Shown here piece by piece: positions 17,770 to 27,035 of a stretch of DNA of 64,000 nt (the first letter of the stretch is position 1; the number at the start of each line of letters is the position of its first letter). The position numbers were made by a program, and so were the translations under genes. This DNA comes from Aristophania vespae. GTDB taxonomy: Bacteria > Pseudomonadota > Alphaproteobacteria > Acetobacterales > Acetobacteraceae. The stretch is taken from positions 1,125,001 to 1,189,000 of the forward strand of contig NZ_CP047652.1 of NCBI RefSeq assembly GCF_009906835.1, in the 5' to 3' direction. The notes under the pieces are model-generated. The model did no database searches, was not told where the DNA came from, and saw only the letters and a list, made by a program, of their open reading frames with translations.

Positions 17770-18869
17770 CTATTCTTTCTCGGTTTTTTCGGCGGGAGAT
17801 ATAGCCCCTACCTGTTCTAATCTTAAGCGAATCTTTTGATTAAGATCATTAAGGACAGCATCAACAGCTACATCAATAGCAGAGGCAAAACCTTCGCCAT
17901 CTGCTCCACCATGAGATTTTACGACAATACCATTTAAACCGACAAAAAGGGCACCATTATATCGGCTTGGGTCAATCCATTCTTTCATACGACGAAGTCC
18001 GGGACGCACGAGCATGTAACCTAACTTCGTCAACCAGCTTGTTTCAAAGACCGAGCGCAAAAGACCGAAAGCTAATTTAAGGGCACCTTCACCCGTTTTA
18101 AGGGCAACATTGCCTGTAAAGCCATCTGTTACAACAACGTCAACAGTCCCTGCTGTAATATCGTGGCCTTCAATAAAACCGGCATAATGTGAGGCCAGAA
18201 CACTTTGCTTCAAGCGTTCAGCCGCTTCCCTCAAACGTTCGTCGCCTTTTAACTCTTCTGCGCCGACATTTAGGAGGCCTATTTTTGGCTCACGCAGCCC
18301 TAAAGCTGCCTGGGCAAAAGCCTCTCCCATAACTGCAAACTCAACAAGATTGCGTGCATCACAGGCTATATTAGCCCCCAAATCCAGCATAATAACATCG
18401 CCACGGGCCGAAGGCTGCACAGCAGCCATTGCAGGACGAGATATGCCAGGAAGGGTTTTTACAATAATTTTTGCCAGAGCTAACATGGCGCCACTATTGC
18501 CGGCAGAAACAACGCCGAGAGCTTCGCCGCTTGCAACAGCATTCATAGCAAGGCGTAACGATGAGTTTCTTACGCGCAAGGCAGCTGTGGGCTTCATTTC
18601 CATAGCGATATGCTCGGGAGCATGCCGAATATCGCAAATAGCTGCCGCTTTTTTATGACGTGCCAAAGCCGGTTTTAACACAGCCTCGTCACCTATAAGG
18701 AGGATACGAATATTGGGATGACGCACCGCTGTCATTTCGAGACCTTCTAAAACGATCTCAGGCGCACGATCCCCCCCATAGCATCAACAGCTAGGGTATA
18801 AGGCTGTGAAGAGGAGTTATTATCTTTAACTGCGCCAGCCTGTGGCTCGACAGCAGAAACCTCATTCAT
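17770..18869 (-). pseudogene. plsX: Phosphate acyltransferase PlsX, frameshifted as given
   Basis: PlsX makes acyl-phosphate from acyl-ACP for phosphatidic acid synthesis. The long frame starts too late for the family. Upstream, the ATG at 18867-18869 opens a frame reading MNEVSAVEPQ and then YTLAVDAMGG, the true PlsX beginning. The two frames join if one G is added to the coding-strand G7 run at 18771-18777, giving AVDAMGGDRAPEIVLEG. The repaired protein is 366 residues, within the usual size range plus a short N-terminal extension. It keeps the downstream motifs VSAGNSGAMLALA and VTDGFTGNVALK. The gene is essential in many bacteria, so an assembly indel is likely. Confidence 0.92.
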
Positions 18870-18940
18870 AGACGCAGTTCCCAACTCTTTACACAGCCTT
18901 ATAATTTGCCCTTTTAAATTCAGGCAAAAATAGTTTTATC

Positions 18941-19147
18941 TTAAGCGCGAACCGCTGTTTTAAGGGCTTTACCCTCAGCAGACACAACTTCACGCCCATC
19001 ATAATGACCACAATGGCTACATACATGGTGAGGGCGTTTAACTTCACCGCAGTTAGAACATTCTGCATAAGCTTCTGTGCGCAATGCAAGATGACTGCGA
19101 CGCATACCACGACGGGATGGCGTAGTTTTTCTTTTAGGAACGGCCAT
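18941..19147 (-). CDS. rpmF: 50S ribosomal protein L32
   Basis: A 68-residue protein reading [19 protein letters not shown], then [18 protein letters not shown]. Two CxxC pairs (CSNC, CSHC) form the zinc-binding form of L32. It sits in the standard yceD-rpmF-plsX-fabH order. AGAGAAGA precedes the start. Downstream, plsX starts 71 bp away. Confidence 0.96.
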   Translation of the reverse strand: MAVPKRKTTPSRRGMRRSHLALRTEAYAECSNCGEVKRPHHVCSHCGHYDGREVVSAEGKALKTAVRA

Positions 19148-19339
19148 TCTTCTCTGCCTCTTTCACTAGGGTTCATAACCCACTCTTAGGAACCGCCTTG
19201 CTCAGCGGTTATCCAAGCTTGGCAACTCTAATATCTTTATCTACCGTCTAAACACGGCGCTTAAGCCGGCCGCTCTAGCAGACACAGCGTTTCTTCGCAA
19301 GTCATTAAGCATTAATTGAGCGGCTTTCAACCTCTTTTA

Positions 19340-19942
19340 CTATTTTTTATCTATATCTTTCAACTGGCTTAATACAGCAAAAGGATTTTCCTGTTTTTTC
19401 TCTACTGGTTCAGGCTCTGTAGGTGTTACGTCCACAAACTGATCCAGACCTTCTCCTTTTTTGCGTGGGTAAGGGTTTAAACAGAGTGCTAATTGCTCTG
19501 CTGCCGCCTCTCCAAGGTCGATTACACGCCCATTATAAGGGACTTCATCATACTCTTGAGCAAGTAAAGCCTCTATATCTAGCGATTCATCAGGAACCAT
19601 ATCACGGCGTGGTATAAAGCGAAGCTGAAAATGATCTTCTATATCTTCTTCAACATCTTCGCCCGTTATAATACAGCTTTGCACAACTTTGGCATGCAAT
19701 ATGCCTGTAGCAACAACCCTGTTTTCAGCTAAGGCTGTTAGCTCAAAAACGCATTTTAGCATTTTTATCTCTGGCAAATAAAAACGCTGAGCAAGTGCTT
19801 TTCTTTCATCTGGTGTTGCTATTATTGTTTCTTCTAAAGCGCGACCTATTTGTGAAAGCAGCCTTTTGCGCGAGAATTCCACTTCAACGGTGCTAATTTT
19901 CTTTATATCTCCCTGGGATTGAGAAGATTTTTGTGAAGACAT
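19340..19942 (-). CDS. yceD: YceD family (DUF177) protein
   Basis: A 200-residue YceD/DUF177 protein. The family features SCIITGEDVEEDIEDHFQLRF, DLGEAAAEQLALCLNPYPRKKG and an acidic end are present. YceD relatives affect 23S rRNA or large-subunit accumulation in E. coli and plants, and the gene is nearly always upstream of rpmF, as here. About 190 bp separates it from rpmF. The mechanism is not known. Confidence 0.88.
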   Translation of the reverse strand: MSSQKSSQSQGDIKKISTVEVEFSRKRLLSQIGRALEETIIATPDERKALAQRFYLPEIKMLKCVFELTALAENRVVATGILHAKVVQSCIITGEDVEEDIEDHFQLRFIPRRDMVPDESLDIEALLAQEYDEVPYNGRVIDLGEAAAEQLALCLNPYPRKKGEGLDQFVDVTPTEPEPVEKKQENPFAVLSQLKDIDKK

Positions 19943-20107
19943 GATAGTTATTCCTAAGCGCTAAAAAGGTCTCATACCTGATTTAGCTATTTTATATGCT
20001 GGACGAAGAGCTGTAAAAAATGTCTTATTATGAAAATAGATTGACATAAAGCTGTTACTAGGGCACCCGAAACCCTTAATTGATCGCTTTCAAATATTCA
20101 GGACGCA

Positions 20108-20739
20108 ATGCCGCTTATGACCAGCGAATCCCCTGTCGTGATTTTACAAAAACAAGACTCTAACTCTTGTCAGACTCATCATGCCAAGCGGATGAAACGC
20201 TCTCGCTCGGCTTTGTTATTGACAGCTATGCTACTGACAAGTGGCTGCGCCGTGTTTGAGCCCCTCCGATTCCGCGGGGATCGCTGGTGGAAAAATATGA
20301 ATATAAAAAACTTATTCCAGGCACAACAACGCGTGACGATGTTGAAAACCTCATTGGTTCACCAACCGTACGCGGCACATTTAATGATAATGCCTGGTAT
20401 TATGTTTCTCTCACAAAAAATCTTGTTCCTCTAGGGTTTCCTGCAACTGACAAACAGAGCGTTTTAGTACTGAACTTTGATCAGAACGGTATTTTGCGCG
20501 ACATGCATGTCCTTAAACGCAAAGATAGCATACAAGTTGCTATGGTTAGCGATGAAACCCCAACACCAGGCACAGAAGTTTCCGTTATCCAGGAATTATT
20601 GGGTAACGTAGGCAAATATAACCCTATGAATGCTATGGGAAGTGCATTCGGTATGGGAGGTGCAGGAAGTGCCGCCAATAATATGGGTGGACTTGGTGCC
20701 GGCACGGGCAATGGTGGCGTGGGTAACTCTTTAAACTAA
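20108..20739 (+). pseudogene. bamE: Outer membrane assembly lipoprotein BamE, frameshifted as given
   Basis: BamE is a small lipoprotein of the BAM complex that inserts outer-membrane proteins. The first frame gives a signal peptide and lipobox (about residues 29-46, ending LLTSGC). The second frame gives the SmpA/OmlA fold: KLIPGTTTRDDVENLIGSPT then FNDNAWYYVS. They join by adding one G to the G4 run at 20276-20279, giving LRFRGGSLVEKYEYKKLIPG and a 210-residue protein. The tail after about 170 is unusually rich in Gly, Asn, Ala and Met. AGGA precedes the ATG at 20108, though an in-frame ATG at 20192 starts closer to the signal peptide. Confidence 0.85.
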
Positions 20740-20766
20740 TTACAAATTAAATAGAGCTTTTGACAC

Positions 20767-21237
20767 TTACGGCGTTGAAAGCTCTTTTAAAACGCGTCTA
20801 AAGCCTTCTACGGCTCTCCCATCTAGTTTTTTATAAGCTTGGCTCAAATTTTCTTTAATAAGCTTAAATAATTCTTTTTCCAGCTCTTCTCCCTGTGGGG
20901 TAAGCTGCAAAGGGCGTTTTCTTTTATCCTGCTTATCTTGGGATTGCTCTATAAGCTTTAGGGATTTTAACTCAGTTAAGGCTCTATTTAAGGACTGTTT
21001 TGTTATGCCAAGCATTGATTGCAAGCGCCCAGGCGTTAATCCAGGATAGCTTTTAACAAGAAAAAGAATACGATGATGTGCCGCTCCAATATCATGGAGG
21101 GTCAGATAAGCATCACAGTCAGCACTAAGACGCCGCCATGCTAACAAAAATATTTCATATGAAGCTCGGACTGATTCTTCTCGTAAATAAAGCTGACTTT
21201 CTGCACCAGAATTTTCGTTTAAAGGGTAACTTGTCAC
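20767..21237 (-). CDS. MarR family transcriptional regulator
   Basis: A 156-residue winged-helix protein of the MarR family: helix-turn-helix TPGRLQSMLGITKQSLNRALTEL at about 79-101, wing DKQDKRKRPLQLTPQGEEL. The start is GTG (21235-21237). It is convergent with bamE and divergent from rpsU, about 190 bp away. The ligand and targets are not evident. Confidence 0.87.
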   Translation of the reverse strand: MTSYPLNENSGAESQLYLREESVRASYEIFLLAWRRLSADCDAYLTLHDIGAAHHRILFLVKSYPGLTPGRLQSMLGITKQSLNRALTELKSLKLIEQSQDKQDKRKRPLQLTPQGEELEKELFKLIKENLSQAYKKLDGRAVEGFRRVLKELSTP

Positions 21238-21366
21238 ATTAAACTCACACTATTCTGTTAATTTGGCCTTATAAACAAGGAATAACGAAGATATAGTTCT
21301 AGAAAGTGTTGTTTCCAAGACAACAATATGATACCGATCCTCAACTTGTAATTGCACCTGCCCTCC

Positions 21367-21386
21367 GTGAGTGTTTGCATACTCAC
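21367..21386 (+). promoter_or_regulatory. Inverted repeat in the rpsU leader
   Basis: GTGAGT and ACTCAC are separated by 8 nt, 40 bp upstream of the rpsU GTG. It could be an RNA leader hairpin for autogenous control of S21 or a protein-binding site for the divergent MarR regulator. The function is inference. Confidence 0.35.
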
Positions 21387-21425
21387 TGGCTGGGCACCCG
21401 ACCGCTTTAAGGAGATGACGCCACC

Positions 21426-21629
21426 GTGCAGGTTCTCGTTCGTGATAATAATGTTGACCAGGCGCTCAAAGCGCTTAAGAAAAAAATGCAGCGTGAAGGA
21501 GTATTTCGTGAAATGAAACTCCGCCGCCATTTTGAAAAGCCTTCAGAGCGTCGTGCTCGTGAGGCCGCGGAAGCTGTTCGCCGCGCTCGTAAAATGGAGC
21601 GTAAGCGTTTAGAGCGCGAAGGGTTCTAA
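21426..21629 (+). CDS. rpsU: 30S ribosomal protein S21
   Basis: A 67-residue very basic protein: [20 protein letters not shown], then [17 protein letters not shown] and a Arg/Lys-rich tail. S21 sits near the mRNA exit of the small subunit and helps initiation. The start is GTG, with AAGGAG about 11 nt upstream. A strong terminator follows the stop, so it is monocistronic. Confidence 0.95.
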   Translation: MQVLVRDNNVDQALKALKKKMQREGVFREMKLRRHFEKPSERRAREAAEAVRRARKMERKRLEREGF

Positions 21630-21655
21630 AAACCCTCGATATCCGAGTGAGAATG

Positions 21656-21681
21656 AGCCGCTTTTTTAAAGCGGCTTTTTT
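21656..21681 (+). terminator. Rho-independent terminator of rpsU
   Basis: AGCCGCTTT and AAAGCGGCT form a 9-bp stem with a 3-nt loop, followed by a run of T. It begins about 27 nt after the rpsU stop. Confidence 0.9.
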
Positions 21682-21709
21682 CTTATTTTCGTTTCTAAAA
21701 ATAATATTT

Positions 21710-23107
21710 TTATTTAACAAGAAAACCGCTGCGCATAGTGCCACTCTCATAACTATAAGACCGTAGCTCGCGTTTATTAAAATATCTTGTTACGACACCC
21801 TGCACCTTTGTTAAAGCTTTCCGTTTTTCAGCAACAACAAGCACATTCTGATATGAATTTTTGGGGCGTGCTCCCAAATAATGCCATCTTTTATCTGGAC
21901 TGATAATGGGAAAATTCAGCTTATCATGATAGGCTAAAATAGAGGCTAAAGCGTAATCTTTTACGTAAAGTGCCTGACTATGGCTGGCATGAGCCTGACT
22001 AACGAGCTCTTCTGTCAAAGCCTCCCACCCTCTTACCTGCCGCGCTATAGGATCCCAGTGAGCTGATAAAGCAAGGGGGGCAAATAAGGCCTGAATCACT
22101 ATAGTTAAAGCGCAAATTACCCCTATAGAAATAACCCATCTCTGAAGCCATAAAATAAGGCCGGCTGACAACATTAAGGCTGGATAAAGAATTGCAGGCC
22201 AGTTTGCCTGCACCCTGTCTCCAAAGGCATGGAATAACAGGATAATTATTCCTGGACTGACTAGCCAGAATAAAGCCGGCTTTTCTTTTCGGGACTTCAT
22301 GAAGCCCCCAACACAGATGAGCGCTATAAGTGGCGTTGCTAAACCAATTTGACCTGCCACTAATTCACTAATAAAGGTTAGTGCTCTATGAGGATGCCAG
22401 TCACCTACCCGACTACCTTGTTTAAAAAAACTGATCCAGTGATGGTTTGCGTTCCATATTATCACCGGGCTTATTGTGATTAAACACGTTAAAACCCCTA
22501 TCCAGGGCCCTATTTTCAAAAAAAGCTTTGGGCGGCACATAATAGCGTAAACGACCATACCCAGCCCTAAAAAACAGGCCGTATATTTCGAGTCAAAAGC
22601 TAAACCAAGACATAAACCGACACATAGCCACCATAAAATTGATGGTAAGGGCCTCTTTTCATCAAGCACCTGTATAAAGGCCCAAAGCGTTAAAATAGAG
22701 AAAAAGAACAAAGGCGTATCGGGAGTCATAATGACCATCCCCAAGCCAAACATTAATGTGCAATTTAGTAGAATTGCACCATATAAAGCTCTTTTTTGAG
22801 AGTAAGGAAAAAGCTTTTTTCCCGTAAGACTTAGGAAAATTGTGCCAAGGAAAGACGCTAAAGGCCCTAAAAACCTAATAGCTAATGGGCGGTCACCAAA
22901 AAGTAGAGTCCCTGCTTTTATCCACAGCGCGACCATTGGAGGATGATCCATATAGCTAAGCTGAGGAGATTTTGACCAAAGCCAATAATAGGCTTCGTCA
23001 GGTGACAGAGGCAAAAAAGCCGCCAGAACAAGGCGCAGAGCTATAACGCATAATAGCCCTCCGCCTAAAATTATCTTTAAATGAGATGTTGAGAAAAAAT
23101 CTTTCAT
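21710..23107 (-). CDS. GT39/ArnT-like membrane glycosyltransferase
   Basis: A 465-residue protein with about 10-12 membrane helices. The catalytic loop near the N-terminus has LSPDEAYYWLW, with the acidic DE pair of the ArnT/PMT family, then MDHPPMVALWIKAG. Such enzymes move a sugar from a polyprenyl phosphate to lipid A, protein or another acceptor in the periplasm. Its ATG overlaps the repaired lrp stop codon by 2 bp, so it is probably co-translated with that regulator. The sugar and acceptor are unknown. Confidence 0.82.
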   Translation of the reverse strand: MKDFFSTSHLKIILGGGLLCVIALRLVLAAFLPLSPDEAYYWLWSKSPQLSYMDHPPMVALWIKAGTLLFGDRPLAIRFLGPLASFLGTIFLSLTGKKLFPYSQKRALYGAILLNCTLMFGLGMVIMTPDTPLFFFSILTLWAFIQVLDEKRPLPSILWWLCVGLCLGLAFDSKYTACFLGLGMVVYAIMCRPKLFLKIGPWIGVLTCLITISPVIIWNANHHWISFFKQGSRVGDWHPHRALTFISELVAGQIGLATPLIALICVGGFMKSRKEKPALFWLVSPGIIILLFHAFGDRVQANWPAILYPALMLSAGLILWLQRWVISIGVICALTIVIQALFAPLALSAHWDPIARQVRGWEALTEELVSQAHASHSQALYVKDYALASILAYHDKLNFPIISPDKRWHYLGARPKNSYQNVLVVAEKRKALTKVQGVVTRYFNKRELRSYSYESGTMRSGFLVK

Positions 23108-23573
23108 TCCGTTAAAGGAACACCAGAGCGGTCACAACTTGTACGGATGGTTTGAAACGTTTGAACACGCGCTACATACTGATTATCAATAAGATTGCGT
23201 GTTAGCTGATTTTGGTGGTCAGCGTCGCGTGCAATTAAACGGAGCAGAAAATCCTCTCCCCCCGAATCATATGGCACTCACGTGTCTCAGGCCAAGATCC
23301 AACTTCATTTTCAAAGGCTTCCAGAACCGTACTTTTTTGACTGACTAACCCAATAAGCACGTAAAAAGTAATGGACCAGCCCAAACGAGAAGGCACAATA
23401 TCAGCATAAAAGCCTTCGATAATACCAAGCTCTTCTAGCCTTCTGACGCGCCTGAGACAGGGAGGTGCAGATATACCTACCCGGCGTGCAAGTTCTACAT
23501 TTGTAATACGACCATCTCGTTGCAACTCAACAAGGATATGACGGTCAATTTCATCCAATTCGATCGGTTTCAT
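23104..23573 (-). pseudogene. Lrp/AsnC family regulator, frameshifted as given
   Basis: The helix-turn-helix is intact: LDEIDRHILVELQRDGRITNVELARRVG, then PPCLRRVRRLEELGII. The C-terminal RAM domain breaks at the coding-strand G6 run (23258-23263). Adding one G gives HMIRGGEDFLLRLIARDADH and a 156-residue protein ending SGVPLTE. That repaired end overlaps the glycosyltransferase ATG, which supports the correction. Lrp proteins sense amino acids and regulate their metabolism. The gene is divergent from trxB across about 175 bp. Confidence 0.88.
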
Positions 23574-23748
23574 AATTTACATCAAAGCTTTCGCAAGGGA
23601 TTGAATCGGATCTTCCAAAGTTAGATATGTGATTCATAGGGTTAGATTAACAAAACATGAGAGATAGATCTCTCTTCATGATATGATAATGTCACTCTAT
23701 ATGTAACTTTTTGACGTTTAAAAAATCATTTTAGAAGGTTCGATTCAT

Positions 23749-24732
23749 ATGCCTAACAGTCACCGCACGAAAGTACTTGTTGTAGGGGCGGGACCCGCAG
23801 GCTACACAGCCGCCATTTATGCGGCTAGAGCAGGATTAGACCCTATTCTTGTTACAGGACTACAACCTGGCGGGCAATTAACCATCACTGATGATATTGA
23901 GAATTTCCCCGGCTTTGCGGCCCCCGTTCAGGGACCGTGGCTTATGGAGCAAATGCGCGAACAGGCTCAACAAGTCGGTACTCGTATTATATATGACCTT
24001 ATTACAGAAGCTCACCTTAAAAAAGGACGTGATGCTGAGGGGTATTTTCATCTTAAAGGTGATAGTGGCGATGACTATTTGGCGCAAACCGTCATTATTG
24101 CAACTGGAGCACAGGCAAAATGGCTAAACATTCCTTCTGAGGCAAAATTCCAAGGAAGTGGGGTTTCAGCCTGTGCCACATGTGACGGTTTTTTCTTTAG
24201 AGGAAAGGTCGTTGCCGTTATTGGTGGCGGTAATACCGCTGTTGAGGAAGCCTTATATCTCACCCACCATGCCAGCACAGTCCATCTCATTCATCGTCGG
24301 GATAGTTTAAAAGCAGAACATATTTTGCAAGAACGCCTTTTTGCAAACCCCAAAATTAAAATACACTGGAATCGCGCCGTTAGTGAAATCAAGGGAAGTG
24401 GCACCCCAGAAGTTGTTTCGAGCATCGTATTAACCGATACTCAAAATCCTCAAAAGACGGAAATTCTATCTATTGATGGTGCCTTTATTGCAATTGGACA
24501 CACACCAAGTATTGGACCATTTCGCGACGAAGTAAAATGTGACCAAGAAGGGTATATCCTAACAAAACCTGGAACAACTCAAACATCCATAGAGGGTATT
24601 TTTGCAGCTGGTGATATTCAGGATAAAATTTACAGGCAAGCTGTGACCGCCGCTGGCACGGGGTGCATGGCCGCTTTAGAAGCTGAAAGATTTTTGGATC
24701 ATAACCTCATAGTAACTCTTACTGGGCAATAA
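23749..24732 (+). CDS. trxB: Thioredoxin reductase
   Basis: 327 residues. The enzyme passes electrons from NADPH through FAD to thioredoxin. The FAD site is VVGAGPAGYTAAIYAARAG (11-29). The redox pair is Cys142-Ala-Thr-Cys145. The NADPH site is GGGNTAVEEALYL and the FAD end motif is GIFAAGD. Length and order fit the low-molecular-weight bacterial type. The following LysR gene is 90 bp downstream, a pairing often seen in alphaproteobacteria. Confidence 0.95.
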   Translation: MPNSHRTKVLVVGAGPAGYTAAIYAARAGLDPILVTGLQPGGQLTITDDIENFPGFAAPVQGPWLMEQMREQAQQVGTRIIYDLITEAHLKKGRDAEGYFHLKGDSGDDYLAQTVIIATGAQAKWLNIPSEAKFQGSGVSACATCDGFFFRGKVVAVIGGGNTAVEEALYLTHHASTVHLIHRRDSLKAEHILQERLFANPKIKIHWNRAVSEIKGSGTPEVVSSIVLTDTQNPQKTEILSIDGAFIAIGHTPSIGPFRDEVKCDQEGYILTKPGTTQTSIEGIFAAGDIQDKIYRQAVTAAGTGCMAALEAERFLDHNLIVTLTGQ

Positions 24733-24822
24733 AGTGAATTAGCCTTGAACCAATTTATACAATGGATTAAATCCGGCTGATAAAAGTCAGACGTCTTTTG
24801 AGCCTCACTAGAACAAAACGCA

Positions 24823-25779
24823 ATGGTAAATAACATGGGCAAAAATAATAACAACTATTGCGACGGGCTTTACGAGTCCTCTACCATGGACTGGGACAAA
24901 TTGCGGATTTTTCACACCGTGGCAGAAGCAGGCTCTTTTACGCATGCAGGTGACCGGTTAAATCTGAGCCAATCCGCAGTTTCCAGGCAGATTTCTGCCC
25001 TTGAAGATGTTCTTGGAGTTCCTCTTTTTCACCGGCATGCACGCGGTCTCATTCTAACTGAGCAAGGTGAAATGCTGCACCGTACAGCAAGAGAGGTTTT
25101 TTCAAAATTAGCGCTAGCCCAAGCTTATTTGAGTGAAAATCGTGAACATGCAAAAGGTAAGATTAAAGTTACCACGACAACAGGTTTTGGATTTTCGTGG
25201 CTAACGCCCCGCCTCCACCGTTTTCTTGAAACGCATCCTGATATTGATGTAACCGTTTTACTTGAAGATAAAGATCTGGATTTAAGCATGAGAGAGGCTG
25301 ACGTTGCCATTAGGCTACACCCTCCTACTCAGCCTGATCTTATTCAACGTCATTTAGCCAGTTTTAGCCTGCCAATTTATGCAAGCCGTTCTTATCTTGA
25401 AAAAGCTGGGACACCAGAAAAACTTGAAGATTTGGAGCACCATAATCTTATAGGGTTTGCTGGTCGTCATTTGCCCCTTCCAAATGTGAACTGGCTCGTG
25501 GAACGGCTGGTAAAAGAAAAGACTTTTCCCGCATTAAAAGTGCGCATGGCTGTTAATAATATTTCTGCTGTTGGAAATGCTATATCTACAGGAATAGGTA
25601 TAGGAGTTTTACCTCAATATACAGCGCAGGCTTACCCGGATTTAGTGCGTATTTTATCTGATGTGCACTGCCCACAAATGAACGCATATTTTGTTTACCC
25701 AGAGGAACTCAGAACCTCAAAGAGGATAGCTGCCTTCCGGGATTTTCTTATCACTGAGCTTAATGAAACTCATAAATAA
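24823..25779 (+). CDS. LysR family transcriptional regulator downstream of trxB
   Basis: 318 residues from the first ATG. The conserved LysR domain begins at Met22 (MDWDKLRIFHTVAEAGSFTHAG), so the true start may be 24886. The helix-turn-helix is LNLSQSAVSRQISALEDVLG, and the C-terminal half is a periplasmic-binding-like effector domain. The effector is unknown. A weak AT-rich stem-loop follows the stop. Confidence 0.87.
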   Translation: MVNNMGKNNNNYCDGLYESSTMDWDKLRIFHTVAEAGSFTHAGDRLNLSQSAVSRQISALEDVLGVPLFHRHARGLILTEQGEMLHRTAREVFSKLALAQAYLSENREHAKGKIKVTTTTGFGFSWLTPRLHRFLETHPDIDVTVLLEDKDLDLSMREADVAIRLHPPTQPDLIQRHLASFSLPIYASRSYLEKAGTPEKLEDLEHHNLIGFAGRHLPLPNVNWLVERLVKEKTFPALKVRMAVNNISAVGNAISTGIGIGVLPQYTAQAYPDLVRILSDVHCPQMNAYFVYPEELRTSKRIAAFRDFLITELNETHK

Positions 25780-25798
25780 TACTATACGACCTAAAAGC

Positions 25799-25831
25799 TT
25801 TTCTAAAAAATAAAATTCTAGTTTTAGAAAA
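25799..25831 (+). terminator. AT-rich stem-loop after the LysR gene
   Basis: TTTTCTAAAA and TTTTAGAAAA pair over 10 bp with a 13-nt loop, about 20 nt after the stop. The lack of GC pairs and of a clear T-tract makes terminator function uncertain. Confidence 0.4.
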
Positions 25832-25898
25832 TAGGCATAAATTTTATGATGGTTATTCCGCTGCCATAAAATCGCAAAATAAAATCTATTATTTGAAT

Positions 25899-26192
25899 TT
25901 ATGTATCTTTATGTAATTGGTCGACAACCTTTTTAAGTTTTTTCCCCGCACGAAAATAGGGAACTTTTTTTTGTTCAACAGTAACCTTGGCACCAGTTTT
26001 AGGATTCCGCCCTTCATGAGCTGAATGTCCTCTAAGGCCAAAACTACCAAAACCACGTAATTCGACACGGTTTCCATCAGCAAGATTTTGAGCGATTATA
26101 TCCATGATTTTTTGAAAGGCCGCTTCTACCTGACGAGGTGGCAAAGATGGCAGATCATTTATTAATCGTGCTATTAATTCTGCCCTCGTCAT
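25899..26192 (-). CDS. ihfB: Integration host factor subunit beta
   Basis: About 97 residues in the HU/IHF fold: MTRAELIARLINDLP, RVELRGFGSFGLR, then HEGRNPKTGAKV with the intercalating proline, and PYFRAGKKLKK. The start is taken at 26190-26192 because GAGGTG lies 6 nt upstream; an upstream in-frame ATG lacks support. IhfB pairs with IhfA to bend DNA. It is transcribed alone. Confidence 0.92.
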   Translation of the reverse strand: MTRAELIARLINDLPSLPPRQVEAAFQKIMDIIAQNLADGNRVELRGFGSFGLRGHSAHEGRNPKTGAKVTVEQKKVPYFRAGKKLKKVVDQLHKDT

Positions 26193-26372
26193 ACAACACC
26201 TCGGTTTCAGAATGCTCATTCGACTCCGACAAGTGAAGCTCCTAGACCTTAAATATCAGAGTTCCAAATCACATTTTACTATAAGATACATCAAACAAAA
26301 TGTTTGTATTCAGACCAATATAAATATACTTAAAATTTGAATATATCGTTAATATTAAAAGTGAATATATAA

Positions 26373-26452
26373 ATAGTATCAATTAAGTCCTTATTGAAAA
26401 TAAAAGTCTGATGTCACACTTTACTTTTCAATAAGGAACTTAATTACTATTG
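26373..26452. repeat. Long imperfect inverted repeat downstream of mucR
   Basis: AATTAAGT-CCTTATTGAAAA (26381-26400) pairs with 26425-26445 over 20 bp with a single bulge. Flanking AATAGT sequences extend the pairing outward. It begins about 17 nt after the mucR stop. It could end mucR transcription or encode a small structured RNA. There is no strong T-tract. Confidence 0.55.
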
Positions 26453-26461
26453 TGAATGTAA

Positions 26462-26911
26462 TTAATCTGCTTTGCGTGCGCCACGGACACCATCTGGAGC
26501 AGAACCAATATTACGTCCCAGTCCAATTTCACGCGCTAAGTAAGAGCGGCGCTTTGCGTAATTAGGTGCAACGAGTGGGTATTCTGGAGGAAGGCCCCAT
26601 TTCTCGCGATATTGCTCGGGCGTCATGCCATACGCACTTTTTAAATGTCGCTTAAGCATTTTAAGTTTTTTGCCATCTTCTAAGCAGATGATGTAATCAG
26701 GATAGACTGACTTTCTAATAGTTACAGCAGGCTGCTGGGTCAAAGCAGCTTCAGATTTCTTATTAGAATGATCCTGGCCGGCCAGAGCTGAGTAAACATC
26801 TTTGATGATTTTGGGAAGGTCTTCTACTGGTAAATGAGAATTTGAAACCTTCGCTATTACAATTTCTGCTGTTAATTGCAGAAGCTGCTCACGGCCATTA
26901 TGCTCTGACAT
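26462..26911 (-). CDS. MucR/Ros family transcriptional regulator
   Basis: About 149 residues from the Met at 26909-26911 (MSEHNGREQLLQL), the usual family start. The DNA-binding region has the Ros/MucR zinc-finger pattern CLEDGKKLKMLKRHL, followed by MTPEQYREKWGLP and APNYAKRRSYLAREIGLGR. MucR proteins act as H-NS-like repressors of surface polysaccharide, motility and cell-cycle genes in alphaproteobacteria. The gene stands alone. Confidence 0.93.
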   Translation of the reverse strand: MSEHNGREQLLQLTAEIVIAKVSNSHLPVEDLPKIIKDVYSALAGQDHSNKKSEAALTQQPAVTIRKSVYPDYIICLEDGKKLKMLKRHLKSAYGMTPEQYREKWGLPPEYPLVAPNYAKRRSYLAREIGLGRNIGSAPDGVRGARKAD

Positions 26912-27035
26912 CAATGTAACCTTTTGTAATTTAATAATAATAAACAATTCACGATAGAACATGTAGAATAAATAGCCGACAAAGAAAAGTTTATTTTGTA
27001 GAATTTAAAATCTTTAAATTACTAGGACATTATTT

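Noticed and set aside
20287-20739. Independent gene starting at an internal GTG
   Set aside because: It is the BamE domain cut from its signal peptide by a one-base shift. Repair of the G4 run joins the two.
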